Position numbers and translations under genes: made by a program
NCBI RefSeq assembly: GCF_040537815.1
Contig: NZ_JBEWSZ010000002.1
Span: 682,001-746,000 of the forward strand
Reading direction: 5' to 3'
DNA length: 64,000 nt
DNA from: Mesorhizobium shangrilense
GTDB taxonomy: Bacteria; Pseudomonadota; Alphaproteobacteria; Rhizobiales; Rhizobiaceae
The notes under the pieces: generated by a model
Databases searched by the model: none
Seen by the model: the letters and a program-made list of their open reading frames with translations, nothing else
What the model was told of the DNA's origin: nothing
Part shown: in pieces, positions 8,963-18,273 of the stretch
Position numbering within the stretch: position 1 is the stretch's first letter
How the letters are laid out: each line of letters starts with the position of its first letter

Positions 8963-9328
8963 ATGAAACGCATTATTCTCTCCGTGATGGCCGTCTCGAT
9001 GCTGGCCGCCAGCGCCCTGCAGGGCCAGGCCGCTCCGATGAATGCGCCGGTCGCGCCGCAGTCGAATTTCACCCAGGTCGACTGGCAAAGGCCTGGCGAC
9101 CACCGCGACGTGAAGAAGCGCGTCATCAAGAAGGAGACCGTCAAGCGCAGCCATTGGCGCAATGGCCAGAAATACTCCAGCTGGAAGCGCCACCAGCCGG
9201 TCCGCGACTATCATCGTTATGGCCTGCACCGTCCCGGCCGTGGCCAGGAGTGGATCCGCGTCGGCAACGACTATCTGTTGGTCGGCGTTGTCTCCGGTCT
9301 CATCTTTGGCGCGATCGCCGCACGGTAA
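8963..9328 (+). CDS. RcnB-family periplasmic protein
   Basis: A 121-residue exported protein. A clear signal peptide (MKRIILSVMAVSMLAASALQ ending near GQAAP) is followed by a very basic region (KKRVIKKETVKRSHWRNGQK) and the C-terminal RcnB pattern RPGRGQEWIRVGNDYLLVGV with a final hydrophobic stretch. RcnB proteins are periplasmic and affect nickel/cobalt homeostasis in E. coli; in rhizobia the role is unproven. AAGGAG at 8949-8954 fixes the ATG at 8963. A terminator hairpin follows at 9359. Confidence 0.85.
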   Translation: MKRIILSVMAVSMLAASALQGQAAPMNAPVAPQSNFTQVDWQRPGDHRDVKKRVIKKETVKRSHWRNGQKYSSWKRHQPVRDYHRYGLHRPGRGQEWIRVGNDYLLVGVVSGLIFGAIAAR

Positions 9329-9358
9329 GTCCCCGGCTTAGCGCTGGATTGAAAAAGG

Positions 9359-9388
9359 AGGCGGCCGGAGACGGTCGCCTTTCTTTTT
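9359..9388 (+). terminator. rho-independent terminator after the RcnB-like gene
   Basis: Stem AGGCGGCC (9359-9366) pairs with GGTCGCCT (9373-9380) with one G-T pair, loop GGAGAC, followed by a T-rich run TTCTTTTT. Confidence 0.8.
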
Positions 9389-9472
9389 ACCCTGTGGAAA
9401 CCGGGCAAGGTCCGCATTAGGGGTCGTCGGACACCTCCGGCGTGATTATATGGAGGGGAACCGAGTTTCCCC

Positions 9473-11416
9473 ATGCGCTTTCCACCCGCCTTCCTCGACG
9501 AGATACGCGACCGTGTGCCGATTTCCCAGGTTATCGGCCAGCGCGTGGCGTGGGACAGGAAGAAGACCAACACGTCGCGCGGCGACTATTGGGGGTGTTG
9601 TCCGTTCCACGGCGAGAAGAGCCCGTCCTTCCATTGCGAGGACAAGAAGGGCCGCTACCACTGTTTCGGCTGCTCGGTGTCGGGCGATCATTTCAAGTTC
9701 CTGACCGAACTCGACGGGATGAGCTTTCCCGAGGCGGTGGAGAAGATCGCCGATATGGCGGGCGTGCCGATGCCGGTTCGCGATGCCCAGGAGGAGCGGC
9801 GCGAAAAGGAACGCGCCAGCCTGACGGATGTCATGGAGATGGCGACTGTCTTCTTCCAGGAGCGGCTGCAGGGCGCGGAAGGGGCGAAAGCCCGCGCCTA
9901 TCTGCGCGACCGCGGGCTGACCCCGGCGACGCAGCAGTCGTTCCGGCTGGGCTTCGCGCCCGACAGCCGCAACGCGCTGAAGGAGCACCTCGCAGCCAAG
10001 GGCGTGCCGAAGGCCGACATCGAGGCCTGCGGACTTGTGCGCCATGGCGACGACATTCCGGTCTCCTATGACTGGTTCCGCGACCGCATCATGTTCCCGA
10101 TCCCGGATTCGCGCGGCAAGATCATCGCCTTTGGCGGTCGCGCGCTGGCGCCCGATGCGCTGGCCAAATACATGAACTCGCCCGACACCGAGCTCTTCCA
10201 CAAGGGCAATGTGCTCTACAATTTCGCCCGTGCCCGCAAGGCGCTGGCCAAGGGCGGCACGGTCATCGCCGTCGAAGGCTACATGGACGTGATCGCGCTG
10301 GCACAGGCCGGGTTCGAGAATGCCGTGGCGCCGCTCGGCACTGCGCTGACCGAAAACCAGCTGGAATTGTTGTGGCGCATGTCGGGCGAGCCGATGCTGT
10401 GCTTCGACGGCGACCAGGCAGGCCTCAAGGCGGCATGGCGCGCCGCCGACATGGCGCTGCCGGTGGTCCAGGCCGGACGCTCGGTGCGTTTTGCCCTGTT
10501 GCCGGAAGGCAAGGATCCCGACGATCTGGTCAAGGCCGAAGGGCCGGATGCGTTTCGCACCGTGCTTGCCGACGCGCGGCCGCTGGCCGATCTGTTGTGG
10601 ATGCGCGAGACGGCCGGCGGCGTGTTCGACACGCCGGAGCGGCGGGCGGAGCTGGAAAAGACGCTGCGCGAACTGACCAGCCGCATCCGCGACGAAAGCC
10701 TGCGCTACCATTACCAGCAAGAGATGCGCGAACGGGTGCTGAATTTCTTCGGCTCCCAGCGCAATAGCAGGCAGGGGCAAGGCGCAAGGACGGGCGAACG
10801 CGGCCAGGGCAAGACGCCGGCCGCCGGTGGACAGTTCGCGCGCGGTGCGGCGGGTGGACGCACGGCGATCACCGAAAGCCTCGGCCGCTCGGCGCTGGTC
10901 AAGCGCGGCAGCGAGGGGATGTCGGTGCGCGAGGCGACGATCATAGTGGCGCTCGTCAATCATCCGGCGCTGATCGACGAGAATTTCGCCCATATCGAAT
11001 TTCTCGACCTCGCCAATACGGACCTCATGCGACTGCATGCGGCCATCCTTGATGCGATGGCGCATGACATGGCCGATGACCGCCACGCTGTGATTGCGAC
11101 AATCGAGCGCGCCGGCTGGGGTGAGATATGGGAACGGGCGGTGGGCCTGATCCGGCGGGCGCGGCAATGGCCGGCGCTGGAAACCGCGGCCCTCGAGGAT
11201 GCCCGCGACGCCTTCAGCCAGGCGTTGCACTTGCAGCGCAGCGCGCGCACCTTACATAAGGAGCTGAAGCAGGCAGAAGCGGCTATGGATGCAGATCCCA
11301 CGGATGAAAATTTCCGGCATCTGATCGAAATCCAAACGCAATTTCAGGATGTCCAGGCGACGGAAGCGCTGATCGAAGGATTTGGTGTGTCCTCGGGCAG
11401 GGGCGGCCGCGCCTAG
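9473..11416 (+). CDS. dnaG: DNA primase DnaG
   Basis: A 647-residue bacterial primase that makes the RNA primers for replication and works with the DnaB helicase. The N-terminal CHC2 zinc-binding domain has Cys43, His46, Cys64 and Cys67 (CPFHGEKSPSF, then YHCFGCSVSGDHF). The TOPRIM catalytic core shows VIAVEGYMDVIAL and CFDGDQAGLKAA with the metal-binding acidic residues. A proline/glycine-rich linker around residues 430-470 leads to the C-terminal DnaB-interaction domain. The length is normal. The ATG at 9473 starts right at the conserved MRFPPAFLDEIRDR. It is followed on the same strand by rpoD, the usual alphaproteobacterial arrangement. Confidence 0.98.
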   Translation: MRFPPAFLDEIRDRVPISQVIGQRVAWDRKKTNTSRGDYWGCCPFHGEKSPSFHCEDKKGRYHCFGCSVSGDHFKFLTELDGMSFPEAVEKIADMAGVPMPVRDAQEERREKERASLTDVMEMATVFFQERLQGAEGAKARAYLRDRGLTPATQQSFRLGFAPDSRNALKEHLAAKGVPKADIEACGLVRHGDDIPVSYDWFRDRIMFPIPDSRGKIIAFGGRALAPDALAKYMNSPDTELFHKGNVLYNFARARKALAKGGTVIAVEGYMDVIALAQAGFENAVAPLGTALTENQLELLWRMSGEPMLCFDGDQAGLKAAWRAADMALPVVQAGRSVRFALLPEGKDPDDLVKAEGPDAFRTVLADARPLADLLWMRETAGGVFDTPERRAELEKTLRELTSRIRDESLRYHYQQEMRERVLNFFGSQRNSRQGQGARTGERGQGKTPAAGGQFARGAAGGRTAITESLGRSALVKRGSEGMSVREATIIVALVNHPALIDENFAHIEFLDLANTDLMRLHAAILDAMAHDMADDRHAVIATIERAGWGEIWERAVGLIRRARQWPALETAALEDARDAFSQALHLQRSARTLHKELKQAEAAMDADPTDENFRHLIEIQTQFQDVQATEALIEGFGVSSGRGGRA

Positions 11417-11835
11417 AACACGAGAGTAAAGGTGTGAGAGCGTTCCAGTGCAACCAATCGGGTGTGCGGCGCGCTAAGTCGGGTAATTGATTCGCTTTTT
11501 TAAGGCGAATCATGCGAGAGGCGCTTGACCTTCTGGCAGAATGGCGGAATCAGGACGATTCGAAACGTTAACCCACCCGCACCGACGGGAATGCAGTGAT
11601 ATGAGGTGCTGGTCACTGGACAGGCAGGACGCCTGCCACAGATATCAGGGTTAATCTGGACTTAATGCATGTCGCTCAAAAGTGGAAACCGGTTTTCGGG
11701 CAATGACATGCACCAAACAAATGAGTTGATGCAGTTACCGGCCCGGTGAAGTGCGTTTCCGAGCAAGCGCATAGAGTTAGACTGGTCTGGCAGCGTACGC
11801 GGCTTCAATGCTGAGCCGCTTGGAGAACAAGAAGA
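11417..11835. other. 419-bp intergenic region upstream of rpoD
   Basis: No gene is seen. It should hold the rpoD promoter(s). One weak candidate is CTTGAC near 11523 with GAATCA about 17 bp downstream, which I cannot confirm. Palindromic repeat copy C occupies 11666-11712. The segment ends with a purine-rich leader (GGAGAACAAGAAGA) before the rpoD ATG. Confidence 0.4.
11666..11712. repeat. intergenic palindromic repeat, copy C
   Basis: Arms TGCATGTC (11666-11673) and GACATGCA (11705-11712) enclose CAAAAGTGGAAACCGGTTTT, the family core in reverse orientation. It lies in the leader region of rpoD, so it may be transcribed with that gene. Confidence 0.65.
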
Positions 11836-13860
11836 ATGGCGACAAAGGAAAAGGAAGAGGTCGAGACCGAACGCGAAGGCGCCACAGATGGCCCTCTGCT
11901 CGACCTCTCCGATGATGCTGTCAAGAAGATGATTAAGGCCGCCAAGAAGCGCGGCTATGTCACCATGGACGAGCTGAACTCGGTGCTGCCCTCGGAAGAA
12001 GTGACCTCGGAGCAGATCGAGGACACGATGGCCATGTTGTCCGACATGGGCATCAATGTCGTCGAGGATGACGAGCAGGGCGAAGAGGCCGAGGCCACCG
12101 ATACGGCCGCCGACGCTGAGGAAGACGCCAACGAGCTGGCCGAGCAGACCGGCACCGCGGTTGCCGCTACCACCACCAAGAAAGAGCCGACCGATCGTAC
12201 CGACGATCCGGTCCGCATGTATCTGCGCGAAATGGGCTCGGTCGAGCTTCTGTCGCGCGAGGGCGAAATCGCCATCGCCAAGCGCATCGAGGCCGGCCGC
12301 GAGACGATGATCGCGGGCCTGTGCGAAAGCCCGCTGACCTTCCAGGCCATCATCATCTGGCGCGACGAGCTCAACGAATCGAAGATCCTGCTGCGCGAGA
12401 TCATCGATCTCGAAGCGACCTATGCCGGCCCCGAGGCCAAGCAGGCGCCGGTGGTCGAGCGCATCGAGGAAGCGCCCAAGGCCGAGGAAAAGCCGCGCCG
12501 CGGACGCGACGATGAAGACGACATCACCAATGTCGGCGCCGATACGCGCGGCATGGGCGACGACGACGAGGAAGACGAGGACGAGGCCAGCCTGTCGCTG
12601 GCTGCGATGGAAGCGGAACTGCGTCCCCAGGTGATGGAGACGCTCGACGTCATCGCCGACACCTACAAGAAGCTGCGCAAGCTGCAGGACCAGCAGGTCG
12701 AGAACCGTCTGGCCGCCGCCGGCACGCTGTCGCCCAGCCAGGACCGCCGGTTGAAGGAGCTGAAGGACCAGCTGATCAAGGCGGTGAAGTCGCTGTCGCT
12801 GAACACGGCGCGCATCGAGGCGCTGGTCGAGCAGCTCTACGACATCAACAAGCGCCTGGTGCAGAACGAGGGCAAGCTGTTGCGCCTCGCCGAAAGCTAT
12901 GGCGTGCGCCGCGAGGAGTTCCTGAAGGAGTATCAGGGCTCGGAACTCGATCCCAACTGGACGCGCGCGATCGGCAATCTGACCTCGCGCGGCTGGAAGG
13001 AATTCACCAAGAACGAGAAGGACACGATCCGCGACCTGCGCGCCGAGATCCAGCACCTTGCCACCGAAACGGCGATCTCAATCCTGGAATTCCGCAAGAT
13101 CGTCAACCAGGTGCAGAAGGGCGAGCGCGAAGCCGCGATCGCCAAGAAGGAAATGGTCGAGGCAAACCTGCGCCTCGTCATCTCCATCGCCAAGAAGTAC
13201 ACCAATCGCGGCCTGCAGTTCCTCGACCTGATCCAGGAAGGCAATATCGGCCTGATGAAGGCGGTCGACAAATTCGAATACCGCCGTGGTTACAAGTTCT
13301 CGACCTACGCGACATGGTGGATCCGGCAGGCGATCACGCGTTCGATCGCCGACCAGGCTCGCACCATCCGCATCCCCGTGCACATGATCGAAACGATCAA
13401 CAAGATCGTGCGCACGTCGCGCCAGATGCTGCACGAGATCGGCCGCGAGCCGACGCCGGAAGAGCTGGCCGAAAAGCTCGCCATGCCGCTGGAAAAAGTG
13501 CGCAAGGTGTTGAAGATCGCCAAGGAGCCGATCTCGCTCGAAACGCCTGTGGGCGACGAGGAGGATTCGCATCTAGGCGATTTCATCGAGGACAAGATGG
13601 CGATCCTGCCGATCGACGCGGCGATCCAGGCCAACCTGCGCGAAACCACCACGCGCGTGCTGGCCTCGCTGACGCCGCGCGAGGAGCGCGTGCTCAGAAT
13701 GCGCTTCGGCATCGGCATGAACACCGACCACACGCTGGAAGAAGTCGGCCAGCAGTTCTCGGTCACCCGCGAGCGTATCCGCCAGATCGAAGCCAAGGCG
13801 CTGCGCAAGCTCAAGCACCCGAGCAGGTCGCGCAAGCTGCGCAGCTTCCTCGACAGCTGA
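11836..13860 (+). CDS. rpoD: RNA polymerase primary sigma factor RpoD (sigma-70)
   Basis: A 674-residue housekeeping sigma factor. Region 1.1 is followed by an acidic non-conserved stretch and region 1.2 ([20 protein letters not shown]). Another acidic linker precedes the core: region 2 with [19 protein letters not shown] and [15 protein letters not shown], region 3, and region 4 helix-turn-helix [20 protein letters not shown]. Size and order are those of alphaproteobacterial RpoD. The ATG at 11836 is preceded by a purine-rich GGAGAACAAGAAGA. A terminator follows at 13891. It sits immediately after dnaG. Confidence 0.98.
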   Translation: MATKEKEEVETEREGATDGPLLDLSDDAVKKMIKAAKKRGYVTMDELNSVLPSEEVTSEQIEDTMAMLSDMGINVVEDDEQGEEAEATDTAADAEEDANELAEQTGTAVAATTTKKEPTDRTDDPVRMYLREMGSVELLSREGEIAIAKRIEAGRETMIAGLCESPLTFQAIIIWRDELNESKILLREIIDLEATYAGPEAKQAPVVERIEEAPKAEEKPRRGRDDEDDITNVGADTRGMGDDDEEDEDEASLSLAAMEAELRPQVMETLDVIADTYKKLRKLQDQQVENRLAAAGTLSPSQDRRLKELKDQLIKAVKSLSLNTARIEALVEQLYDINKRLVQNEGKLLRLAESYGVRREEFLKEYQGSELDPNWTRAIGNLTSRGWKEFTKNEKDTIRDLRAEIQHLATETAISILEFRKIVNQVQKGEREAAIAKKEMVEANLRLVISIAKKYTNRGLQFLDLIQEGNIGLMKAVDKFEYRRGYKFSTYATWWIRQAITRSIADQARTIRIPVHMIETINKIVRTSRQMLHEIGREPTPEELAEKLAMPLEKVRKVLKIAKEPISLETPVGDEEDSHLGDFIEDKMAILPIDAAIQANLRETTTRVLASLTPREERVLRMRFGIGMNTDHTLEEVGQQFSVTRERIRQIEAKALRKLKHPSRSRKLRSFLDS

Positions 13861-13890
13861 GTTGGGTTTTACCCATCGCAAAGAGTCTAA

Positions 13891-13912
13891 GGGCGCCACT
13901 GGCGCCCTTTTT
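13891..13912 (+). terminator. rho-independent terminator of rpoD
   Basis: GGGCGCC (13891-13897), loop ACT, GGCGCCC (13901-13907), then five T residues. It directly follows the rpoD stop. Confidence 0.88.
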
Positions 13913-13955
13913 CGTTTAGGCATCAACCGGAAAGCCGTTTTGTCCGGGAGTTGTT

Positions 13956-15008
13956 CTACAGCGGCACGTTCAGCTGCGCGCCCTTGACGATGATGCCGCC
14001 CCGGTCGCCGATCTCTATCGAGCCATAACGCTGCCTGAAGCATTCGGGAAGCGGACGGTCGCCGGGAACCGACAGCCACAGGCGCAGCATATGGCGCCGC
14101 TTGTCCGGGTCTGGCCAATCCCGAAAGCCCATGCGGTCGTGCAGCAGCGCATGATTGTAGACGAACTGCAAGTCGCCGGGCCGAAGCCGCATCGACAGGT
14201 TCAGCTGGGGATCATTGGCAAGGCTGTCGAAGAGATCCAGTGCCTCGACATGTGCCGCGCTCAGCCGCATGGCATCCGGGAAGCGCTGCGCGCTGTCGAT
14301 GTACTGGCGCTGATAGATGCCCGTCAGCAATCCCGCATGCCAGTTGAGGACCGGGATTTCGAAATAGGGCTTTTGCCCTTCCGGTATCTCGCCGCGCCGG
14401 TCGGTGGCGATCGGATCAAACAGCAGGCGGACCAGATCGGGCCGTCTTTTGCGCATCTCGTTGTAGATCGTCACTGTGCTGACCAGCAGGGACTCGCCAC
14501 CCTGCATCGCATCGCGCAGGCAGAGCAAACCGACGACATCGGCGGAGTCGGTGTGAAACGTCTGGCGCTCCGACGTCTGGTAGATGCGTGTCGTGGCGTC
14601 CCTGGCGTCGGCGCCTATATCGCGAACATGGCCGAGTATATGACCCTGGGCATTCTGGGACCGCGCGGTTCCCAGATGCGCGCCAACCCCGCAGAAGATC
14701 GTTGCCGCCATCTGTGCGGAGTATCTCTCGACCGGGAGACCGCGGAGCACCTCGAACCCAATGCCTGCGATCAGTTTTTCGCGAAGAGCGGCAAGATGAC
14801 CGGCAAGCCGGGGTAGGGGGAAATCGGCCTTGGTCAGGTTGCCGATATCCTTGGTGCGGGCGAGAATGCCGGTTGCCGCCAATTCCAGCTCAGTGACGTC
14901 CCGCGGGTCCAGTTCGACCAGCCAATGTTCGGGATGTTCCGCCATGTCCTCGCCGATCCATGCGGCGGGACTTTCGATCGATTCCGGCAGGTCGATGGTC
15001 TCGCGCAT
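13956..15008 (-). CDS. TauD/TfdA-family Fe(II)/2-oxoglutarate dioxygenase
   Basis: A 350-residue non-haem iron oxygenase. The iron-binding His-x-Asp appears in QTFHTDSADVVGLLCL, and the distal His and the 2-oxoglutarate Arg lie in VYNHALLHDRMGF and RRHMLRLWLS near the C-terminus. Family enzymes oxidise small substrates such as taurine or carnitine precursors using 2-oxoglutarate and oxygen; the substrate here cannot be deduced. The ATG at 15008 (MRETIDLPES) has GGAGAG upstream and is preferred over an earlier ATG at 15074. It is convergent with rpoD, and the short gap between them holds the rpoD terminator. Confidence 0.87.
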   Translation of the reverse strand: MRETIDLPESIESPAAWIGEDMAEHPEHWLVELDPRDVTELELAATGILARTKDIGNLTKADFPLPRLAGHLAALREKLIAGIGFEVLRGLPVERYSAQMAATIFCGVGAHLGTARSQNAQGHILGHVRDIGADARDATTRIYQTSERQTFHTDSADVVGLLCLRDAMQGGESLLVSTVTIYNEMRKRRPDLVRLLFDPIATDRRGEIPEGQKPYFEIPVLNWHAGLLTGIYQRQYIDSAQRFPDAMRLSAAHVEALDLFDSLANDPQLNLSMRLRPGDLQFVYNHALLHDRMGFRDWPDPDKRRHMLRLWLSVPGDRPLPECFRQRYGSIEIGDRGGIIVKGAQLNVPL

Positions 15009-15365
15009 GAAGCTCTCCGGCGGCTGGATCGGTCTTTGACATCGGCCGGGGATATCAGCCAGATCGACGACCATGACGGAGATTGCCTCAACCGAGCGGG
15101 TTTATAAACCGGCTTTCCCCGGTTGACGCCGGCTGGTTCATCGGCGCGCCTTTTGTCGCCGCCTTCGTGCCGCTTGGCCAAGCTCGCTTTGATCCAGCAA
15201 CAGGCGCCGGCGCGGTAGTCCTTGCAGGATGTTCGCCGTGGGAGGATAATTTCGCGTCGGATGCATTTTCTGGGCGACAACCCCTGGAAGCCCGCCCCGG
15301 TCGAGGCCGTGTCGATAATTCATGGCCTGCGTGCCGTGCTCCGTGGCCCTGGAGAGAGGTGTGCC
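15009..15365. other. 357-bp intergenic region between divergent genes
   Basis: No convincing gene is seen. The region separates the leftward dioxygenase gene from the rightward GYD-domain gene and must carry both promoters. I see no strong -35/-10 pair or operator dyad. Confidence 0.35.
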
Positions 15366-15659
15366 ATGACGACTTACATCGTGCTGATGAACTGGACGGA
15401 GCAGGGCGCGAAGAATGTGCGCGACTCGCCGAAGCGGCTCGATGCCGCCAAGAAGCAGCTGGGCGAGATGGGCGGTTCGTTCAAGTCGTTCTACCTGACC
15501 ATGGGCGAATTCGACATGGTGTCGGTGGTCGAAGCGCCCGATGACGCGGTGCTGGCGCGTTTCGCGCTGATGCTGGGTTCGGGCGGCAGCGTCAGGACGC
15601 GCACGCTCAAGGCCTTCCCGGAATTTGCATATCGCGAGATCATCTCTTCGCTCGGATAA
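15366..15659 (+). CDS. GYD domain-containing protein
   Basis: A 97-residue protein starting MTTYIVLMNWTEQGAKNVRD, which fits the GYD-domain family (small ferredoxin-like alpha/beta proteins, named after a conserved Gly-Tyr-Asp; here the motif reads MGEFDMVSVVEAPDD). Function is unknown. The ATG at 15366 matches the usual family N-terminus; an upstream in-frame ATG at 15222 would add 48 unrelated residues. A sulfotransferase gene follows 79 bp downstream on the same strand. Confidence 0.85.
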   Translation: MTTYIVLMNWTEQGAKNVRDSPKRLDAAKKQLGEMGGSFKSFYLTMGEFDMVSVVEAPDDAVLARFALMLGSGGSVRTRTLKAFPEFAYREIISSLG

Positions 15660-15738
15660 TGCAAATCCGCGGGTTTTCTGGATAGTCGATGATCAGGTGC
15701 CGGCTTGACGGCATCTGATCTGGCGATATTGAGGAGAA

Positions 15739-16374
15739 ATGCTCCTCTCGCTCGAGAAGAATTTCATCTTCATCCATGTCCCGAAGACCGCGGGGAGTTC
15801 CATCACGCATGCGCTGTGGCGGTGGAGCCTGAAGCCGGAGAAGACGCAGTGGCGTCGGCTGCTGTCGCATCTGCCGGTTCCCGAAGCGCCGGAGAAGGCC
15901 AATTTCAACCAGCATGACAAGGCGGCCTGGCTGAGGCGCAAGCTGCCCGGCCCGCTCTACGACACCGCTTACAAATTCGCCGTGGTGCGCAATCCCTTCG
16001 ACCTCGTCGTGTCCAATTATCACCATCTGCGCCGCAAGACGACGCGGCGCCGGCATCGCCAGGCGCTGGGTTGGGATTTCAGGACCTTCCTGCGCTATCT
16101 CGAACGCAAGAACCGGTTGAGCCGGGTCGACCAGACAAGCTGGATCCTCGGTCGCGACGGCAGCGTCATCGTCGACCAGATCCTGCGCTTCGAGGCGCTG
16201 GCCGAGGAATTCAACGCCTTGACCGAAAAGCTCGGCCTGCCCGCGGACATCAAGCTTCCCCGGGTCAACGTCAATGAGCCCTTCGACTATCGTGCGCATT
16301 ACGATGACGAGGCCAAGGCCGTCGTCGAGCGGCTCTACGCCCGCGATTTCGAGCGCTTCGGCTACGCGTTCTGA
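15739..16374 (+). CDS. sulfotransferase family protein
   Basis: A 211-residue protein with the two PAPS-binding signatures of sulfotransferases: the 5'-phosphosulfate loop FIHVPKTAGSSITHAL at the N-terminus (residues 11-26) and the 3'-phosphate motif FAVVRNPFDLVVSNYHH in the middle. It would transfer sulfate from PAPS to a hydroxyl or amine on a carbohydrate or small molecule. Rhizobial homologues modify surface polysaccharides or Nod factors, but nothing nearby shows which. TTGAGGAGA directly before the ATG is a good ribosome site. No signal peptide. Confidence 0.87.
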   Translation: MLLSLEKNFIFIHVPKTAGSSITHALWRWSLKPEKTQWRRLLSHLPVPEAPEKANFNQHDKAAWLRRKLPGPLYDTAYKFAVVRNPFDLVVSNYHHLRRKTTRRRHRQALGWDFRTFLRYLERKNRLSRVDQTSWILGRDGSVIVDQILRFEALAEEFNALTEKLGLPADIKLPRVNVNEPFDYRAHYDDEAKAVVERLYARDFERFGYAF

Positions 16375-16440
16375 CATGTCTGGCGCTTGCCGCTCGACAC
16401 GTGTTCAGCCATGCTGGGCCTGCAGCCAGGAGAGATCGCG

Positions 16441-16707
16441 ATGAAGACCATTTCGATATTGGCCGCCAGCCTTGCCGCATGGTCGGTGATGCCGGTCGAC
16501 GCCAGCGCTGCCCCGCCAAAACAGGTCGGTATGGCCAATCCCGCATCGGTCCATTGCGGCGCAATCGGCGGGCGCTTCGTGATCCGGAAGGACAAGGCTG
16601 GCAACGCCTTTGGGTTTTGCCGCTTGCCCAACGGGCGCCTGTGCGAAGAATGGGCACTGTTTCGCGACGACAAATGCGTCGGACCAAAGGCAGCCATGCG
16701 CAAGTGA
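16441..16707 (+). CDS. DUF333 small exported protein
   Basis: An 88-residue protein. A signal peptide (MKTISILAASLAAWSVMPVD, cut near ASA) is followed by the DUF333 pattern GMANPASVHCGAIGGR and LPNGRLCEEWALFRD, with cysteines positioned as in the family. These small proteins are periplasmic or lipoproteins of unknown role. AGGAGAG upstream supports the ATG at 16441. It ends 26 bp before the EamA transporter gene, so the two may be co-transcribed. Confidence 0.8.
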   Translation: MKTISILAASLAAWSVMPVDASAAPPKQVGMANPASVHCGAIGGRFVIRKDKAGNAFGFCRLPNGRLCEEWALFRDDKCVGPKAAMRK

Positions 16708-16733
16708 CGTGCGCGCCACGATAGGGTGAGATC

Positions 16734-17798
16734 ATGTCCCAAGCGCATTCCCATTCGCATCTTTGGCCCGGCGTGCCGCTGGCTCTCGGTTCGGCCGCTT
16801 TGTTTGGTGCCGCGCCGCCGTTGTCCAAGCTGCTGCTCGATAGCGTCAATCCCTTCATGCTGGCCGGCCTGCTCTATCTCGGCGCAGGCATTGGCCTCGG
16901 TTTGTATCGGCTGCTGCGTGGCAGCGGAGCCAATGCCGGCGAAGCGCAACTGGCCGCCAGGGATATTCCCTGGCTGGCGCTGGCCATCGGCATGGGCGGC
17001 ATCGTCGCGCCCGTGCTGTTGATGTTCGGCCTCACCCTCAACACGGCGTCCAGTTCCGCGCTGCTGCTCAACCTCGAAGGGCTGGCGACGATGGCGATCG
17101 CATGGCTGGTCTACCGAGAGAATGTCGACCGACGCCTGCTTGTCGGCGCTTTCGCCATCCTGGCCGGTGCGGTCCTTCTGTCGTGGGAAGGCAAGGGTGT
17201 TGCCTTCAATCTCGGCGCGATGCTCGTTGCCGGGGCCTGCCTGGCCTGGGGGCTGGACAATAATTTCACCCGCAAGATCTCTGCCACCGACCCGGTGGTG
17301 ACCGCCATGCTGAAGGGGCTGGTGGCGGGCGTCGTCAATGTCGGACTTGGGCTTGCGGCCGGCGCCTCGTTTCCCTCGGTGTCGATTGTCGCGGCCACGA
17401 CCGGCGTCGGCTTCCTGGGCATCGGCGTTAGCCTGGTGATGTTCATTCTGGCGCTACGCCATCTCGGCACGGCACGCACGGGCGCCTATTATTCACTCGC
17501 ACCTTTCATCGGCGCGCTGCTGGCAATCTTCATTCTCGGCGAGCCCATCACGATAAAGTTGGCGATCGCAGGGCTGCTGATGGGGGTCGGCCTGTGGCTG
17601 CATCTGTCGGAGAGGCATGAGCACGAGCACGACCATGAGGCGCTGGAGCACGAGCACAGCCATGTGCATGACGAGCACCACCAGCATGCTCATGACGGAC
17701 TGGTGAGTGAGCCGCATTCGCACTGGCACCAGCATGCACCGATGCGCCATCGGCATCCGCATTATCCGGATTTGCATCACCGGCACACGCACGGCTGA
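16734..17798 (+). CDS. EamA/DMT-family transporter with a histidine-rich cytoplasmic tail
   Basis: A 354-residue drug/metabolite transporter-superfamily protein with ten predicted helices in two EamA repeats (e.g. LTLNTASSSALLLNLEGLAT in the first; LRHLGTARTGAYYSLAPFIG in the second). The last ~65 residues are unusual: a run such as HEHEHDHEALEHEHSHVHDE continuing to a C-terminal HHRHTHG, about one third histidine. The N-terminus also begins MSQAHSHSH. Such histidine tracts usually bind Ni, Co or Zn, so a metal or metal-complex substrate, or metal sensing, is likely but unproven. The stop is 3 bp before the start of the DCC gene, indicating an operon. Confidence 0.88.
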   Translation: MSQAHSHSHLWPGVPLALGSAALFGAAPPLSKLLLDSVNPFMLAGLLYLGAGIGLGLYRLLRGSGANAGEAQLAARDIPWLALAIGMGGIVAPVLLMFGLTLNTASSSALLLNLEGLATMAIAWLVYRENVDRRLLVGAFAILAGAVLLSWEGKGVAFNLGAMLVAGACLAWGLDNNFTRKISATDPVVTAMLKGLVAGVVNVGLGLAAGASFPSVSIVAATTGVGFLGIGVSLVMFILALRHLGTARTGAYYSLAPFIGALLAIFILGEPITIKLAIAGLLMGVGLWLHLSERHEHEHDHEALEHEHSHVHDEHHQHAHDGLVSEPHSHWHQHAPMRHRHPHYPDLHHRHTHG

Positions 17799-17801
17799 CA
17801 G

Positions 17802-18182
17802 ATGCCCAAGCCTGAGCTGACCGTCTGGTACAACACGCGCTGTCCGGTCTGCGATGCCGGCATCGGCAGGCAGAAGCGACGGCTCATCGAAGCGGTCAAG
17901 GCCGGGCGGATCGCGTTTCGTGACATCAATCCGGAGCCGCAGGCGCTTGCCGGATACGGCGCTTCACTGGAGGATGTCCGCCGCCGGTTGCACGCCACTG
18001 ATGCGGACGGCCGGTTGCTGGTCGGCGCCGATGTTGCGATCGCGGTCTGGGCGACAACGCCGGGCGAAGGCTGGCTGGCGGCGCTGTTCGGCAACCCGGC
18101 CATCCGGCCACTGACGCGCCTGGCCTATGACCGCTTCGCCGACCTCCTCTATGCCTGGAACCGGCGCAAGGGCCGCTGGTAG
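17802..18182 (+). CDS. DCC-family (DUF393) thiol-disulfide oxidoreductase-like protein
   Basis: A 126-residue protein with the N-terminal signature LTVWYNTRCPVCDAGIG; the Cys-x-x-Cys corresponds to the DxxCxxC motif of DUF393, a thioredoxin-fold family. It probably handles thiol/disulfide exchange, though no substrate is known. It begins 3 bp after the stop of the His-rich EamA transporter, so the pair is almost certainly co-translated. A palindromic repeat follows. Confidence 0.83.
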   Translation: MPKPELTVWYNTRCPVCDAGIGRQKRRLIEAVKAGRIAFRDINPEPQALAGYGASLEDVRRRLHATDADGRLLVGADVAIAVWATTPGEGWLAALFGNPAIRPLTRLAYDRFADLLYAWNRRKGRW

Positions 18183-18224
18183 GGCTTACGATTTGAATCG
18201 AGATACGCTTCTATCGAGTTGATT

Positions 18225-18273
18225 GAGCACGATTTTTCCGAAAAACTGGTTTTCACTTTTGGGGATCATGCTC
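18225..18273. repeat. intergenic palindromic repeat, copy D
   Basis: Arms GAGCACGAT (18225-18233) and ATCATGCTC (18265-18273) pair with one mismatch around a core reading CCGAAAAACTGGTTTTCACT, another version of the family core. It lies between two convergent genes and touches the stop codon of the patatin gene. Confidence 0.65.
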
